DNA of 64,000 bases, from the NCBI GenBank assembly GCA_020860715.1, contig JAJBTU010000032.1:62001-126000 (forward strand), read 5' to 3'. Both the position numbers and the translations under genes were made by a program. Numbering within the stretch: the stretch's first letter is position 1; each line of letters begins with the position of its first letter. The DNA is from Clostridiales bacterium. Its GTDB lineage: Bacteria > Bacillota > Clostridia > Lachnospirales > Lachnospiraceae. Under the pieces are notes generated by a model. It made no database searches and was not told the origin of the DNA. It saw only the letters and a program-made list of their open reading frames with translations. This document shows, piece after piece, positions 1 through 8,601 of this stretch.

Positions 1-1209
1 ATCCCGAAAGATCTGACATCAACCGTGACGGATTTTGAACCGCAGGTTCCGGAGAAGCCGGAGCGCAGCACGGAATATATCAAAGAGGCAGATCTCGAGG
101 CGGCGGTAAAGCTGATCGAGGAGAGCGAGCGCCCGTTTATATTTGTCGGCGGCGGTGCGGTGCGTTCCGACGCGGCGGACGAGCTGAAAAAATTTGCCGA
201 TATCGTACACGCGCCGGTGGCGGATTCTCTGATGGGAAAAGGCGCTTACGACGGACGAAGCGAGCTGTACTGCGGTATGCTCGGCATGCATGGTACAAAA
301 ACTGCGAACCTCGGCGTGAGCCAGTGTGATCTTCTGATCACGATCGGTTCCCGTTTCAGCGACCGTGTGATCGGGAACGCGGCGACGTTTGCAAAGAACG
401 CGAAGGTTCTCCAGATCGATGTCGATCCGGCAGAGATCAATAAAAATATTCAGGTCGACGTCAGCATTCTCGGCGACGTCCGCGAGGTTCTGAAACGCCT
501 GAATGAGCGCGTGGAAGAGCATCGCCATGATGAGTGGGATGACTCCATCAAGGCACTCAAAGAGAAATATCCGCTGAAATACAACGAAGAGGGTCTGACC
601 GGACCGTATGTGATCGAGGAGATTTATCGGCAGACCAACGGGGACGCGATCATCGTGACCGATGTCGGGCAGCATCAGATGTGGGCGGCGCAGTATTACA
701 AATATTCGAGACCGCGCCAGCTGCTTTCTTCCGGCGGACTCGGCACGATGGGCTACGGCGTCGGCGCTGCGATCGGCGCGAAGGTGGGCAACCCGGATAA
801 GACTGTCATCAATATCGGCGGCGACGGCTGCTTCCGCATGAACATGAATGAGATCGCCACGGCAGCCCGCTACAACATTCCAATCATAGAAGTGGTGATC
901 AACAATCATGTGCTCGGCATGGTGCGCCAGTGGCAGACCCTATTTTATGAGAAACGTTACTCCGCTACCGTCCTGAATGACGGCGTGGATTTTGTAAAGG
1001 TGGCGGAAGCGCTGGGTGCGGTCGGCATCCGCGTGACCAGGAAAGAGGAATTTGCGCCGGCACTGCAAAAGGCAATGAGTCTTGGCCGTCCGGTGGTTAT
1101 TGACTGTCAGATTGACAGTGATGATAAGGTATTCCCGATGGTAGCGCCGGGAGCACCGATCGACACCGCGTTTGACGCGGATGATCTATTGAAAAAGAGC
1201 CCTCAATAG
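1..1209 (+). CDS. ilvB: Acetolactate synthase large subunit, 3' part (5' end outside window)
   Basis: Thiamine-diphosphate enzyme that condenses two pyruvates to acetolactate, or pyruvate with 2-ketobutyrate, in branched-chain amino acid synthesis. The frame is open from base 1 and begins IPKDLTS, the conserved end of the N-terminal PYR domain (usually preceded by PVLID). About 155-160 N-terminal residues are therefore missing; the GTG at 25 is internal, not a start. Visible parts are the central domain and the C-terminal TPP domain with a GDG...NN motif (GDGCFRMN to VINN, about bases 820-905), followed by [10 protein letters not shown], typical of the large subunit. No small subunit follows; the next gene is serC. 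The family assignment is firm. Whether this is the biosynthetic AHAS or a catabolic form cannot be settled without the N-terminus, but the GMVRQWQ segment favours AHAS. Confidence 0.93.
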   Translation: MPKDLTSTVTDFEPQVPEKPERSTEYIKEADLEAAVKLIEESERPFIFVGGGAVRSDAADELKKFADIVHAPVADSLMGKGAYDGRSELYCGMLGMHGTKTANLGVSQCDLLITIGSRFSDRVIGNAATFAKNAKVLQIDVDPAEINKNIQVDVSILGDVREVLKRLNERVEEHRHDEWDDSIKALKEKYPLKYNEEGLTGPYVIEEIYRQTNGDAIIVTDVGQHQMWAAQYYKYSRPRQLLSSGGLGTMGYGVGAAIGAKVGNPDKTVINIGGDGCFRMNMNEIATAARYNIPIIEVVINNHVLGMVRQWQTLFYEKRYSATVLNDGVDFVKVAEALGAVGIRVTRKEEFAPALQKAMSLGRPVVIDCQIDSDDKVFPMVAPGAPIDTAFDADDLLKKSPQ

Positions 1210-1288
1210 CCAGACTGCTGGCACACTTGGGTGCCTGGCTGTTTGGCAGTTGCGAAAGTGCGTTAGCACGTAGCAATTGGCTTTCTCA

Positions 1289-1316
1289 TGATATAGGAAA
1301 TTCGTTCCCTATATCA
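1289..1316. repeat. Intergenic hairpin in the ilvB-serC gap
   Basis: Arms TGATATAGG (1289-1297) and CCTATATCA (1308-1316) are perfectly complementary. The surrounding 187-bp gap (1210-1396) holds further short stem-loops (for example GTGC-GTTA-GCAC near 1258-1269) and no open reading frame. The compact run of stem-loops looks like a dispersed palindromic element rather than a riboswitch I recognise. Confidence 0.5.
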
Positions 1317-1332
1317 CAAAACGCTCGGCGCG

Positions 1333-1359
1333 AGAATGCGCCAGGGCGCATTCTTTTTT
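1333..1359 (+). terminator. Rho-independent terminator after ilvB
   Basis: Ten-base-pair stem AGAATGCGCC / GGCGCATTCT with a minimal AG loop, followed by six T. It separates ilvB from serC, whose start lies 38 bp downstream. The stem core is nearly the same as a palindrome at 41437-41454. Confidence 0.8.
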
Positions 1360-1396
1360 AGATGAATGGATGAATCATAGAGGAGGAAATGAAAAA

Positions 1397-2479
1397 ATGA
1401 GCAGAGTGTACAATTTTTCGGCGGGACCGGCGGTTTTGCCGGAGGAGGTTCTGCAGAAAGTGCAGAGCGAGATGATGGATTTCAACGGCTGCGGCATGTC
1501 CGTGATGGAGATGAGCCACCGTTCTAAGGTTTTTGATAACATTATCAATGAGGCAGAGCAGGATCTGCGGGATCTGATGGGGATTCCGGACAATTATAAG
1601 GTCCTGTTTATGCAGGGCGGTGCGAGCCTGCAGTTCGCGATGATTCCGATGAACCTGATGAAAAATCGTGTCGCGGATTACGTGATCACCGGCCAGTGGG
1701 CGAAGAAGGCATGGCAGGAAGCGCAGAAATACGGCACGGCGAATGCTGTCGCATCAAGCGCGGACAAGACGTTTTCCTATATTCCGGACTGCAGCGATCT
1801 GCCGATCGACGACAACGCGGATTATGTTTATATCTGTGAGAACAACACGATTTACGGAACAAAATACAAAAAGCTGCCGAACACCAGGGGCAAGATCCTG
1901 GTGTCTGACGTTTCCTCCTGCTTCCTTTCGGAGCCGGTGAATGTGAGCGATTACGGCATCATTTACGGTGGTGTGCAGAAAAATATCGGACCGGCCGGCA
2001 TGGTGATTTCCATTATCCGCGACGATTTGATCACGGACGATGTGATGGAGTCTACGCCCACCATGATGAAGTTCAAGACACACGCGGACGCGGGCTCCCT
2101 TTATAATACGCCAAACTGCTGGTGTATTTATGTATGCGGTCAGGTCTTCAAATGGCTGAAGGCAATGGGCGGTCTTTCTGTGATGAAGGAACGCAATGAA
2201 AAGAAAGCCGCGGTTCTGTATGATTTTCTGGACAACAGTAAGATGTTCCATGGCACTGTGGTAAAAGAGGACCGTTCCCTGATGAACGTGCCGTTTGTGA
2301 CGGGCGACCAGGATCTGGACGCAAAGTTTGTCAAAGAAGCGGAGGCGGCCGGATTCGTAAATCTGAAAGGCCACCGTACGGTCGGCGGTATGCGTGCCAG
2401 CATCTACAACGCAATGCCGCAGGAGGGCGTGGAGAAGTTGGTCGAATTTATGAAGAAGTTTGAGACGGAAAATAAATAA
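1397..2479 (+). CDS. serC: Phosphoserine aminotransferase
   Basis: PLP-dependent class V aminotransferase converting 3-phosphohydroxypyruvate and glutamate to phosphoserine (serine pathway, step 2). The 360-residue product opens with SRVYNFSAGPAVLPEEVLQ, the diagnostic SerC N-terminus, and has the usual family length. The PLP-lysine region is GGVQKNIGPAGM, and the C-terminal GHRTVGGMRASIYNA is the conserved phosphate-binding tail. I start at 1397 rather than the in-frame ATG at 1370, because AGGAGG at 1381-1386 sits 10 bases before 1397 and the residues before it are not family sequence. serA follows after 15 bp, so the two form an operon. Confidence 0.97.
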   Translation: MSRVYNFSAGPAVLPEEVLQKVQSEMMDFNGCGMSVMEMSHRSKVFDNIINEAEQDLRDLMGIPDNYKVLFMQGGASLQFAMIPMNLMKNRVADYVITGQWAKKAWQEAQKYGTANAVASSADKTFSYIPDCSDLPIDDNADYVYICENNTIYGTKYKKLPNTRGKILVSDVSSCFLSEPVNVSDYGIIYGGVQKNIGPAGMVISIIRDDLITDDVMESTPTMMKFKTHADAGSLYNTPNCWCIYVCGQVFKWLKAMGGLSVMKERNEKKAAVLYDFLDNSKMFHGTVVKEDRSLMNVPFVTGDQDLDAKFVKEAEAAGFVNLKGHRTVGGMRASIYNAMPQEGVEKLVEFMKKFETENK

Positions 2480-2494
2480 AGAGGCGTAAAAGTT

Positions 2495-3658
2495 ATGTTT
2501 CAGTATAAATGTTTAAATCCGATTGCCGAGGCCGGCCTGAATCAGCTGGCAGGCCAGTACGTGCAGGTGGAAAATCTGGAAGATGCGGATGCTGTGCTGG
2601 TGCGCAGCGCAAATATGCACGAGATGGAACTGCCGGATAAGCTGCAAGCGATTGCGCGCGCCGGAGCGGGCGTTAACAACATTCCGCTTGATCTCTGTGC
2701 GCAGAAAGGAATTGTGGTATTTAATACGCCGGGGGCCAACGCGAACGGTGTAAAAGAACTGGTGATCGCGGGTATGCTTCTGGCAGCCCGTGACATCGTC
2801 GGCGGTGTGAACTGGGTGGATGCCCAGTCAGAGAATCCTGACGTTCAGAAGCAGGCGGAAAAAGAGAAAAAACGTTTTGCGGGCAGTGAACTTCGCGGCA
2901 AAAAGCTGGGGATCATCGGCCTTGGAGCAATCGGCGTTCAGGTAGCGAACGCGGCGACACATCTGTGCATGGAAGTGTATGGCTATGATCCGTTCATCTC
3001 GGTTGATGCGGCATGGAATCTTTCGAGGACCATTCATCATGTCACGGATGTCGAGAAGATTTATGAACAGTGTGACTATATTACCATCCATGTGCCGCTG
3101 ACGGACTCCACTCGTGGCATGATTGATCAGGCGGCGATTTCAAAGATGAAGCCGAATGCGGTGATCCTGAATTTCGCCAGAGACCTGCTTGTGGACGAGA
3201 AGGCTGTAGTTGCGGCTCTCAGAGAAGGACATATTCATCGTTACGTATCCGATTTCCCGAATCCGGTCACGGTCGGCAAAAAGGGAGTGATCATCACGCC
3301 GCATCTTGGCGCTTCTACCGTGGAGGCGGAGGAAAACTGTGCGGTGATGGCGGCAACCGAACTGCGCAATTTCCTGGAAAGCGGCAACATTCGCAATTCC
3401 GTGAATTATCCGAACTGTGATATGGGCGTGTGCACCCATGTTGCCCGTGTGGCGGTTTATCACCGGAATGTTCCGAAGATGATCAGCTGCTTTACAGATG
3501 TTTTAGGCGATATGAATATACAGAACATGAGCAATACCAGCCGTGGGGATTATGCGTACACGCTGGTGGATCTGGACGCGCCTTTATCGGAGAAGGTTGT
3601 CAATGGCCTGAAAGGGGTAAGCGACGTGATCCGGGTACGGGTTATAAAAAACAGTTGA
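2495..3658 (+). CDS. serA: D-3-phosphoglycerate dehydrogenase, short ACT-containing form
   Basis: NAD-dependent oxidation of 3-phosphoglycerate, first step of serine synthesis. The 387-residue protein has a 2-hydroxyacid dehydrogenase catalytic domain, a Rossmann motif GLGAIGVQVA (about residues 145-154), and a C-terminal ACT-like domain (about 315-387) that could bind serine. Arg229 (NFARDLL) and His270 (TPHLGAST) of the usual Arg-Glu-His catalytic triad are present. The segment that normally carries Glu (as in FPTEP) reads SDFPNP, with Asn256 in its place. The position 15 bp behind serC supports the serine role. Pyridoxal-phosphate pathway relatives exist in the family, but the serC context makes SerA the best call. 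Confidence 0.92.
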   Translation: MFQYKCLNPIAEAGLNQLAGQYVQVENLEDADAVLVRSANMHEMELPDKLQAIARAGAGVNNIPLDLCAQKGIVVFNTPGANANGVKELVIAGMLLAARDIVGGVNWVDAQSENPDVQKQAEKEKKRFAGSELRGKKLGIIGLGAIGVQVANAATHLCMEVYGYDPFISVDAAWNLSRTIHHVTDVEKIYEQCDYITIHVPLTDSTRGMIDQAAISKMKPNAVILNFARDLLVDEKAVVAALREGHIHRYVSDFPNPVTVGKKGVIITPHLGASTVEAEENCAVMAATELRNFLESGNIRNSVNYPNCDMGVCTHVARVAVYHRNVPKMISCFTDVLGDMNIQNMSNTSRGDYAYTLVDLDAPLSEKVVNGLKGVSDVIRVRVIKNS

Positions 3659-3732
3659 AAAACATGGATGCCCGCGCCAGCAGATTTTTGAAACTGCTTA
3701 CATGATTTGGAACAGAAATTGGAGAATAGATT

Positions 3733-4974
3733 ATGGCAGAAATCGTTCCATTTTACGGAGTGCTTCCGGCACAGAATGTGGTTTCCCGTGTAGCGGCGCT
3801 TCCCTATGATGTATACAGCAGGGAAGAGGCGGCCGTGGAAGCGGCAAAAGACCGTCTGTCTTTTTTGAATATTGATCGGCCGGAGACGCAGTTTGACGCT
3901 TCACAGGATATGTACGCGCCGGAGGTTTACGCGAAAGCGGATGAGATGCTTCAGGCGGAGATTGACGAAGGTATTTTTATACAGGATTCAGAAAAAAATT
4001 ATTATATTTATGAGCTGACAATGAATGGGCGGAGCCAGACCGGACTTGTGGCCTGTGCCTCGATTGATGATTACATACACAACGTGATCAAAAAGCATGA
4101 AAACACCCGCGCAGACAAGGAAGAAGACCGGGTTCGCCATGTGGATCAATGCAGCGCCCAGACCGGCCCGATCTTTCTGGCCTACCACCGCGATGAGCGG
4201 ATTGCCCGTGTGATTGCCGGCGCTAAAAAGCGTTCCCCGATCTTTGATTTTGTATCGGAGGATGGGATTGGACACCGCGGCTGGCGCATTGACGATACGT
4301 CGGATATTCTTGAAATCTGCGAGGCTTTTGCTGCGATTGACCGTATCTATATTGCGGACGGTCATCACCGCGCTGCTTCCGCTGTTCGCGTCGGACTGCA
4401 GCGAAGGGCAGAGCACCCCGATTATGACGGGACGGAGGAATTTAATTATTTCCTTTCCGTACTGTTCCCGGATGACGAACTGCTGATTATGGATTACAAC
4501 CGCGTCATCAAAGATCTGAATGGCCTGTCCGTGCCGGAATTTTTAGAGCGCGCTGGCGGGGTGTTTGAAATCACCCCCATGAATGAGAGAAAAAGGCCGG
4601 AACATAAGGGTGATCTGGCTATGTATCTTGATTCGCGGTGGTTTTATCTGCATATAAAGGAATCCTTTTGCAGCGCTGACCCGGTGGAAGGTCTGGATGT
4701 ATCGATTCTGCAAAATCATCTGATCGGGCCGGTTCTGGACATTCAGGATCCCAAACGGAACCGCAGAATTGACTTTATCGGCGGAATCCGCGGACTTCAG
4801 GAACTGGAGCGCCGTGTGGATGAGGACGGCTGGAGTGTGGCATTTGCGATGTATCCGACGTCAATCGCAGAGCTTTTTGCGGTTGCTGACGCGGGACTTT
4901 TGATGCCGCCGAAATCGACCTGGTTCGAGCCGAAGCTGCGCAGCGGACTGTTTTTGCATCTTTTTGAACGATAG
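3733..4974 (+). CDS. DUF1015 family protein
   Basis: 413-residue cytoplasmic protein of the DUF1015 family, function not established. The N-terminus (PFYGVLPAQNVVSRVAALPYDVYSREEA) and the central ADGHHRAASAVR motif, with its His-His-Arg, are family hallmarks. The latter resembles the ParB/Srx-type nucleotide-binding motif, so a phosphotransfer or nucleotide-linked activity is possible. DUF1015 genes often sit beside serC/serA in Clostridia, as here (74 bp after serA), and a role tied to serine metabolism has been suggested by context, but the sequence alone does not prove it. There are no signal peptide or membrane segments. The start at 3733 is preceded by TTGGAGAATAG. Confidence 0.85.
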   Translation: MAEIVPFYGVLPAQNVVSRVAALPYDVYSREEAAVEAAKDRLSFLNIDRPETQFDASQDMYAPEVYAKADEMLQAEIDEGIFIQDSEKNYYIYELTMNGRSQTGLVACASIDDYIHNVIKKHENTRADKEEDRVRHVDQCSAQTGPIFLAYHRDERIARVIAGAKKRSPIFDFVSEDGIGHRGWRIDDTSDILEICEAFAAIDRIYIADGHHRAASAVRVGLQRRAEHPDYDGTEEFNYFLSVLFPDDELLIMDYNRVIKDLNGLSVPEFLERAGGVFEITPMNERKRPEHKGDLAMYLDSRWFYLHIKESFCSADPVEGLDVSILQNHLIGPVLDIQDPKRNRRIDFIGGIRGLQELERRVDEDGWSVAFAMYPTSIAELFAVADAGLLMPPKSTWFEPKLRSGLFLHLFER

Positions 4975-4980
4975 AATATC

Positions 4981-5076
4981 ATGCAGGACAAGTTAAGGTG
5001 AGCCGTGCATGAAAATTGCTTCGCAATGGCACGGCCTGCGTCCTGCATAAGTTTATGCAGGACATATTAAGGAGGA
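4981..5076. repeat. Hairpin insertion flanked by imperfect direct repeats upstream of glgB
   Basis: A 22-base sequence starting ATGCAGGACA...TTAAGG occurs at 4981-5002 and again at 5055-5076; about 18 of 22 positions agree. The second copy carries the working ribosome binding site of glgB (AAGGAGG). The first reads AAGGTGAG and looks decayed. Between them lie nested stems: GCCGTGC/GCACGGC, ATTGC-TTC-GCAAT, and ATGCAGGAC pairing with GTCCTGCAT. It has no coding capacity. Confidence 0.65.
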
Positions 5077-5082
5077 ATTCTC

Positions 5083-7494
5083 ATGAACGAAAAACTGTAC
5101 GATCTCATGGACTGGGCAGGCATTGAGGCACTTGTATACTCTGAGGAGGATCATCCCCATCAGTATCTTGGCGCACATGTAACGGACGACGGAATCCTGT
5201 TTCTGGCATTTTTCCCGGATGCGAAGGAAGCGTATGTCCTGTTGGAAGGGAAAAAGAAACCGCTGGCGATGGTGCAGGAGGATGAGGCAGGATATTTTGC
5301 CGTGCTGGTCAAAGGGAAGACCATTCCGTCCTATACCTATCGCGCTGTTTATGAGGACGGCAGCGAAGTCGAATATGGAGATCCTTATTTATTTGAACCT
5401 TTGCTGACAGAACAGGAGACCCGGAAATTTAACGCGGGCATTTCCTATGATATTTATGAGAAACTCGGTGCACATCCGAAGACTGTCGACGGTGTGGAAG
5501 GCGTTTCTTTTGCCGTGTGGGCGCCCTGTGCGATGCGAGTCAGCGTCGTTGGCGACTTTAACCGCTGGGACGGCCGCATATATCCGATGCGCCGCCTCTG
5601 GGATTCCGGGATTTTTGAACTTTTCGTACCCGGCATTTCCGTGGGGGCTCTCTACAAGTATGAGATCAAGGCGAAAGGCGGCCTGACTTACTTAAAGGCG
5701 GATCCCTACGCCAATGCTTCCGAACTTCGCCCTGGAACTGCTTCTATTGTTGCGGATCTGGAAGAGTTTACCTGGACAGACACAGAATGGCTCTGCCTGC
5801 GCGGTGCGAAGCAGGCAAAAGATGCGCCGATGGCTGTACTTGAGGTGGATCTGGCGACATTTGACAGGCCTGCGGCAGCTGCAAAAAGGGGTATTTCCGA
5901 AACCGACACGGAGGGTGATTCCCCGGAAAAGACAGACGATCAAACGGCTCCGGAATTTTATAACTACCGCCAGCTTGCTCCAGAGGTCGCCACTTATGCG
6001 AAGGAACTTGGCTATACGCATATTGAACTGCTGCCGGTGATGGAGCATGTTTCCGATGAATCCCTTGGCTATGAGGTGACCGGGTATTATGCGCCGACTG
6101 CTCGTTTTGGGACGCCGGAAGATTTTATGTATTTTATAAATTATATGCACAAAGAGAATCTTGGTGTGATCCTCGACTGGGTACCGTCCCAGTTTCCGCG
6201 TGATACGCACGGCCTCGCTGCTTTTGACGGCACGTTCCTGTATGAACATATGGATCCGCGCAGGGGCGTGCATCCGAAGCACAACACGCTGCTTTACAAT
6301 TATGGCCGTCCGGAGGTTTCCAACTTCCTGATTGCGAATGCTCTGTTCTGGAAAGATGTTTATCACGCGGACGGACTGCGGATGGATTCTGTGGCTTCCA
6401 TGCTGTATGCGGATTATGACCGCCGGCCGGGAGAGTGGGTGCCGAATATATACGGCGGCAATGAGAATCTGGAAGCTGTCGAGTTTTTCAAACATCTGAA
6501 TTCCATCTTCAAAAAGCCGAAGGACGGCGCAATCCTGATTGCGGAGGATTCCTCCACATGGCAAAAGCTGACCGTGCCGGTTGAAGATGGCGGCCTGGGA
6601 TTTGACTACAAATGGAATACCGGCTGGACCCATGATGTGATTGATTATATGCAGCTGGACCCATATTTCCGCGCACACCATCATGATGATCTGACTCTTA
6701 GTATGGTGTATGCCTACAGCGAGGATTTTATCGTTGGTTTTTCACATGACAATGTCGTAAACGGACAGGGTTCCATGTACAGCAAGATGCCGGGCAAGCC
6801 AAAGATGAAGTTTGCAAACCTTCGCGCCGCCTACGGATTTATGACGGTTCATCCGGGCAAAAAGCATCTGTTTATGGGAGAAGATCTTGGCATTTCCAAA
6901 GAGTGGAACTGCCAGAGAGTGTTTCCATGGGAACTTTTAGAGGAAGAGAACCATCAGCAGATGAAAACCTATGTTAAGGCTTTACTCGATATGTATCGTT
7001 CCCATCCCGCCCTTTACAGAAAAGACTACAATCCGGATGGGTTTGAATGGATCGACAGTCTGTCTGCAAATGAGAACACCCTTGTTTTTCTGCGTCGGGA
7101 CGGGGAACCGGCTGCAAAGCAGACTTTTTCTGAAACCGGAGATTCCTCAGCCGTATCGCCTGCAGCGGAAGAACTTCTGATTGTATGCAATTTCTCACCG
7201 CTTGCCTATGAAAAATACCGCATTGGCGTTCCATACGAAGGAAAATACAAGGAAATCTTCAACAGCGACAGCATGCTGTTTGGCGGTACCGGAAAAATCA
7301 ATCCGCGAGTGAAATCATCAAAGCCGGTGTCCTGTGACGACAGAGAGAACTCGATCACCATTCAGATGCCGCCGATGGGGATCGCTGTATTTAAATGTGA
7401 AAAGACAGGCAGTTCTGCCGTGAAAACGAAATCTGCAACAAAAGCGAAGCCTGCGGCAAAGAGAACGGGCAGGGCAAAATCCGACAGGAAATGA
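5083..7494 (+). CDS. glgB: Divergent 1,4-alpha-glucan branching enzyme (GH13, GlgB-like)
   Basis: Predicted to cut alpha-1,4-glucan and rejoin it as alpha-1,6 branches in glycogen. At 803 residues it is longer than usual GlgB (about 630-730): an N-terminal CBM48-like pair, GH13 barrel, C-terminal beta domain and a Lys/Ala-rich tail (KTKSATKAKPAAKRTGRAK). Catalytic residues are Asp435 (GLRMDSVASML), Glu488 (IAEDSST) and Asp556 (SHDNVV). Some usually invariant positions differ: region I is DWVPSQFP with Gln370 where GlgB has His; region IV is SHDNVVNG instead of SHDEVVHG; and the YE-HLGSW motif reads LEVDLATF with an acidic insert of about 30 residues. It may be a functional lineage-specific branching enzyme or have altered specificity. 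Another glycogen gene, glgA, lies 1.1 kb downstream. Confidence 0.85.
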   Translation: MNEKLYDLMDWAGIEALVYSEEDHPHQYLGAHVTDDGILFLAFFPDAKEAYVLLEGKKKPLAMVQEDEAGYFAVLVKGKTIPSYTYRAVYEDGSEVEYGDPYLFEPLLTEQETRKFNAGISYDIYEKLGAHPKTVDGVEGVSFAVWAPCAMRVSVVGDFNRWDGRIYPMRRLWDSGIFELFVPGISVGALYKYEIKAKGGLTYLKADPYANASELRPGTASIVADLEEFTWTDTEWLCLRGAKQAKDAPMAVLEVDLATFDRPAAAAKRGISETDTEGDSPEKTDDQTAPEFYNYRQLAPEVATYAKELGYTHIELLPVMEHVSDESLGYEVTGYYAPTARFGTPEDFMYFINYMHKENLGVILDWVPSQFPRDTHGLAAFDGTFLYEHMDPRRGVHPKHNTLLYNYGRPEVSNFLIANALFWKDVYHADGLRMDSVASMLYADYDRRPGEWVPNIYGGNENLEAVEFFKHLNSIFKKPKDGAILIAEDSSTWQKLTVPVEDGGLGFDYKWNTGWTHDVIDYMQLDPYFRAHHHDDLTLSMVYAYSEDFIVGFSHDNVVNGQGSMYSKMPGKPKMKFANLRAAYGFMTVHPGKKHLFMGEDLGISKEWNCQRVFPWELLEEENHQQMKTYVKALLDMYRSHPALYRKDYNPDGFEWIDSLSANENTLVFLRRDGEPAAKQTFSETGDSSAVSPAAEELLIVCNFSPLAYEKYRIGVPYEGKYKEIFNSDSMLFGGTGKINPRVKSSKPVSCDDRENSITIQMPPMGIAVFKCEKTGSSAVKTKSATKAKPAAKRTGRAKSDRK

Positions 7495-7519
7495 TGGCGT
7501 CAGCCATGGAGGATAAACA

Positions 7520-7942
7520 GTGAATGACAGGAATCTCAGAAAAGAGCAGAGGCAAATACCGAACCTGCAGCCCGCAAATACATCGGGAGAGCAGGAGGCA
7601 GAACACAGTCTTATGCATACGCACACCCTGCCGGACGGGACGATTGTTGAACATTCTCATGACGCCCACAGCCATACACACACGCATGAGAATACGAAAG
7701 CAGTCCTGAATCGTCTTTCGAGGGCAATCGGGCATCTGGAATCGGTGAAGCGTATGGTGGAGGATGGGCGTGACTGCAGTGAAGTGCTGATACAGCTATC
7801 CGCGGTGAAATCTGCAATCAATAATACAGGCAAAATTATATTGAAGGATCACATAGAACATTGCCTTGTGGATGCGATCCAGTCCGGCGATTTGAAAGAG
7901 ATCGAGGAACTGAATAAGGCGATTGATCAGTTCATTAAGTAA
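7520..7942 (+). CDS. CsoR/RcnR-family metal-sensing repressor, His-rich N-terminal extension
   Basis: 140-residue all-helical DUF156 protein; such proteins are tetrameric DNA-binding repressors released by metal. The Cu(I) ligand set of CsoR is intact: Cys86, His111 and Cys115, with the same 25- and 4-residue spacings as in known CsoR. The first 57 residues form an extension rich in His (HTHT, HSHDAHSHTHTH), a likely extra metal-binding tail. The start is GTG at 7520, supported by GGAGG at 7508-7512 with a 7-base gap; a later in-frame ATG at 7613 has no such site. No copper ATPase or chaperone is nearby; it follows glgB by 25 bp and may simply be co-transcribed. Copper specificity is inferred from ligands; other thiophilic signals are possible. 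Confidence 0.88.
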   Translation: MNDRNLRKEQRQIPNLQPANTSGEQEAEHSLMHTHTLPDGTIVEHSHDAHSHTHTHENTKAVLNRLSRAIGHLESVKRMVEDGRDCSEVLIQLSAVKSAINNTGKIILKDHIEHCLVDAIQSGDLKEIEELNKAIDQFIK

Positions 7943-7969
7943 AAAGATGGGCAAAATCAAAAAAAGTGC

Positions 7970-7998
7970 TTGCCAAATTCGTAGAAGTTTTATATAAT
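7970..7998 (+). promoter_or_regulatory. Sigma-A promoter of tRNA-Thr
   Basis: -35 TTGCCA (7970-7975), exact 17-bp spacer, -10 TATAAT (7993-7998), 42 bp ahead of the tRNA. Confidence 0.85.
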
Positions 7999-8039
7999 AG
8001 CGGAGTCGGTTCGAGAAGGCCGCAGTAAAACTTCTATAT

Positions 8040-8112
<73 letters not shown>

Positions 8113-8117
8113 GATGG

Positions 8118-8150
8118 AAAGGGCTCTGTAAATACAGAGCCTTTCTTTAT
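8118..8150 (+). terminator. Terminator behind tRNA-Thr
   Basis: Stem of AAAGG(G)CTCTGTA and TACAGAGCCTTT with one bulged G, followed by a broken T-tract (CTTTAT). Confidence 0.65.
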
Positions 8151-8203
8151 ATGTTCATCCTGATCAGTCGGTCATTATTTCCGTTTTTTATTTGAATCGC
8201 GTC

Positions 8204-8232
8204 TTTACATTTTTCATCTTTTGCCCTATAAT
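8204..8232 (+). promoter_or_regulatory. Sigma-A promoter ahead of the coiled-coil gene and glgA
   Basis: -35 TTTACA (8204-8209), 17-bp spacer, -10 TATAAT (8227-8232). The first start codon downstream is 8313. Confidence 0.8.
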
Positions 8233-8312
8233 TTTATCTGAAAGATTCCGACAGGGCGCAGACGGATACAGGCCCGCGGTCATACCAATATCTATATAAG
8301 GAGGGCGTTATA

Positions 8313-8567
8313 GTGGCGCGTGAAAGAAGGTCTAAGAAAGAAGTTATTGCTGCTAAAATGGATGTGATCGATGAAAAGATCACCAGCTATGCGACGAAAA
8401 TAGCAGATCTTGAGGATCAGAAAGAAGAACTGCAGAAAGAACTTGAGCAGCTTGAGGCAGCAGAGAAAAAAGCGGAGGAAGAAGCACAGCTTAAGGAAGT
8501 TCTGAAAATACTGAAGACAAAGAATATTTCTGTCGGTGAACTGAAAGAGATGGTAGAGAACAAGTGA
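8313..8567 (+). CDS. Small charged coiled-coil protein, function unknown
   Basis: 84-residue protein, almost entirely predicted helix, rich in Glu and Lys. Residues about 15-62 form a coiled coil (DEKITSYATKIADLEDQK, then KKEELQKELEQLEAAEKKAEEE in heptads). There are no Cys, membrane segment or signal. The GTG start at 8313 is supported by AAGGAGG (8298-8304) eight bases upstream. It lies 34 bp ahead of glgA under the same promoter, so it is likely co-expressed with glycogen synthase. I do not recognise a named family. A scaffold or partner role would fit the shape, but that is only a guess. Confidence 0.75.
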   Translation: MARERRSKKEVIAAKMDVIDEKITSYATKIADLEDQKEELQKELEQLEAAEKKAEEEAQLKEVLKILKTKNISVGELKEMVENK

Positions 8568-8601
8568 TGACAGTGGTTGTATGCTGTTGGAGGGTTTATA
8601 T

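Noticed and set aside
19..909. Long antisense open frame under ilvB (and similar ones under serC, glgB, nifJ, sufS)
   Set aside because: These arise from codon bias of the true genes; no ribosome binding sites or family resemblance.
7613..7942. Shorter CsoR from the in-frame ATG at 7613
   Set aside because: The GTG at 7520 has a well-placed GGAGG; the internal ATG has none.
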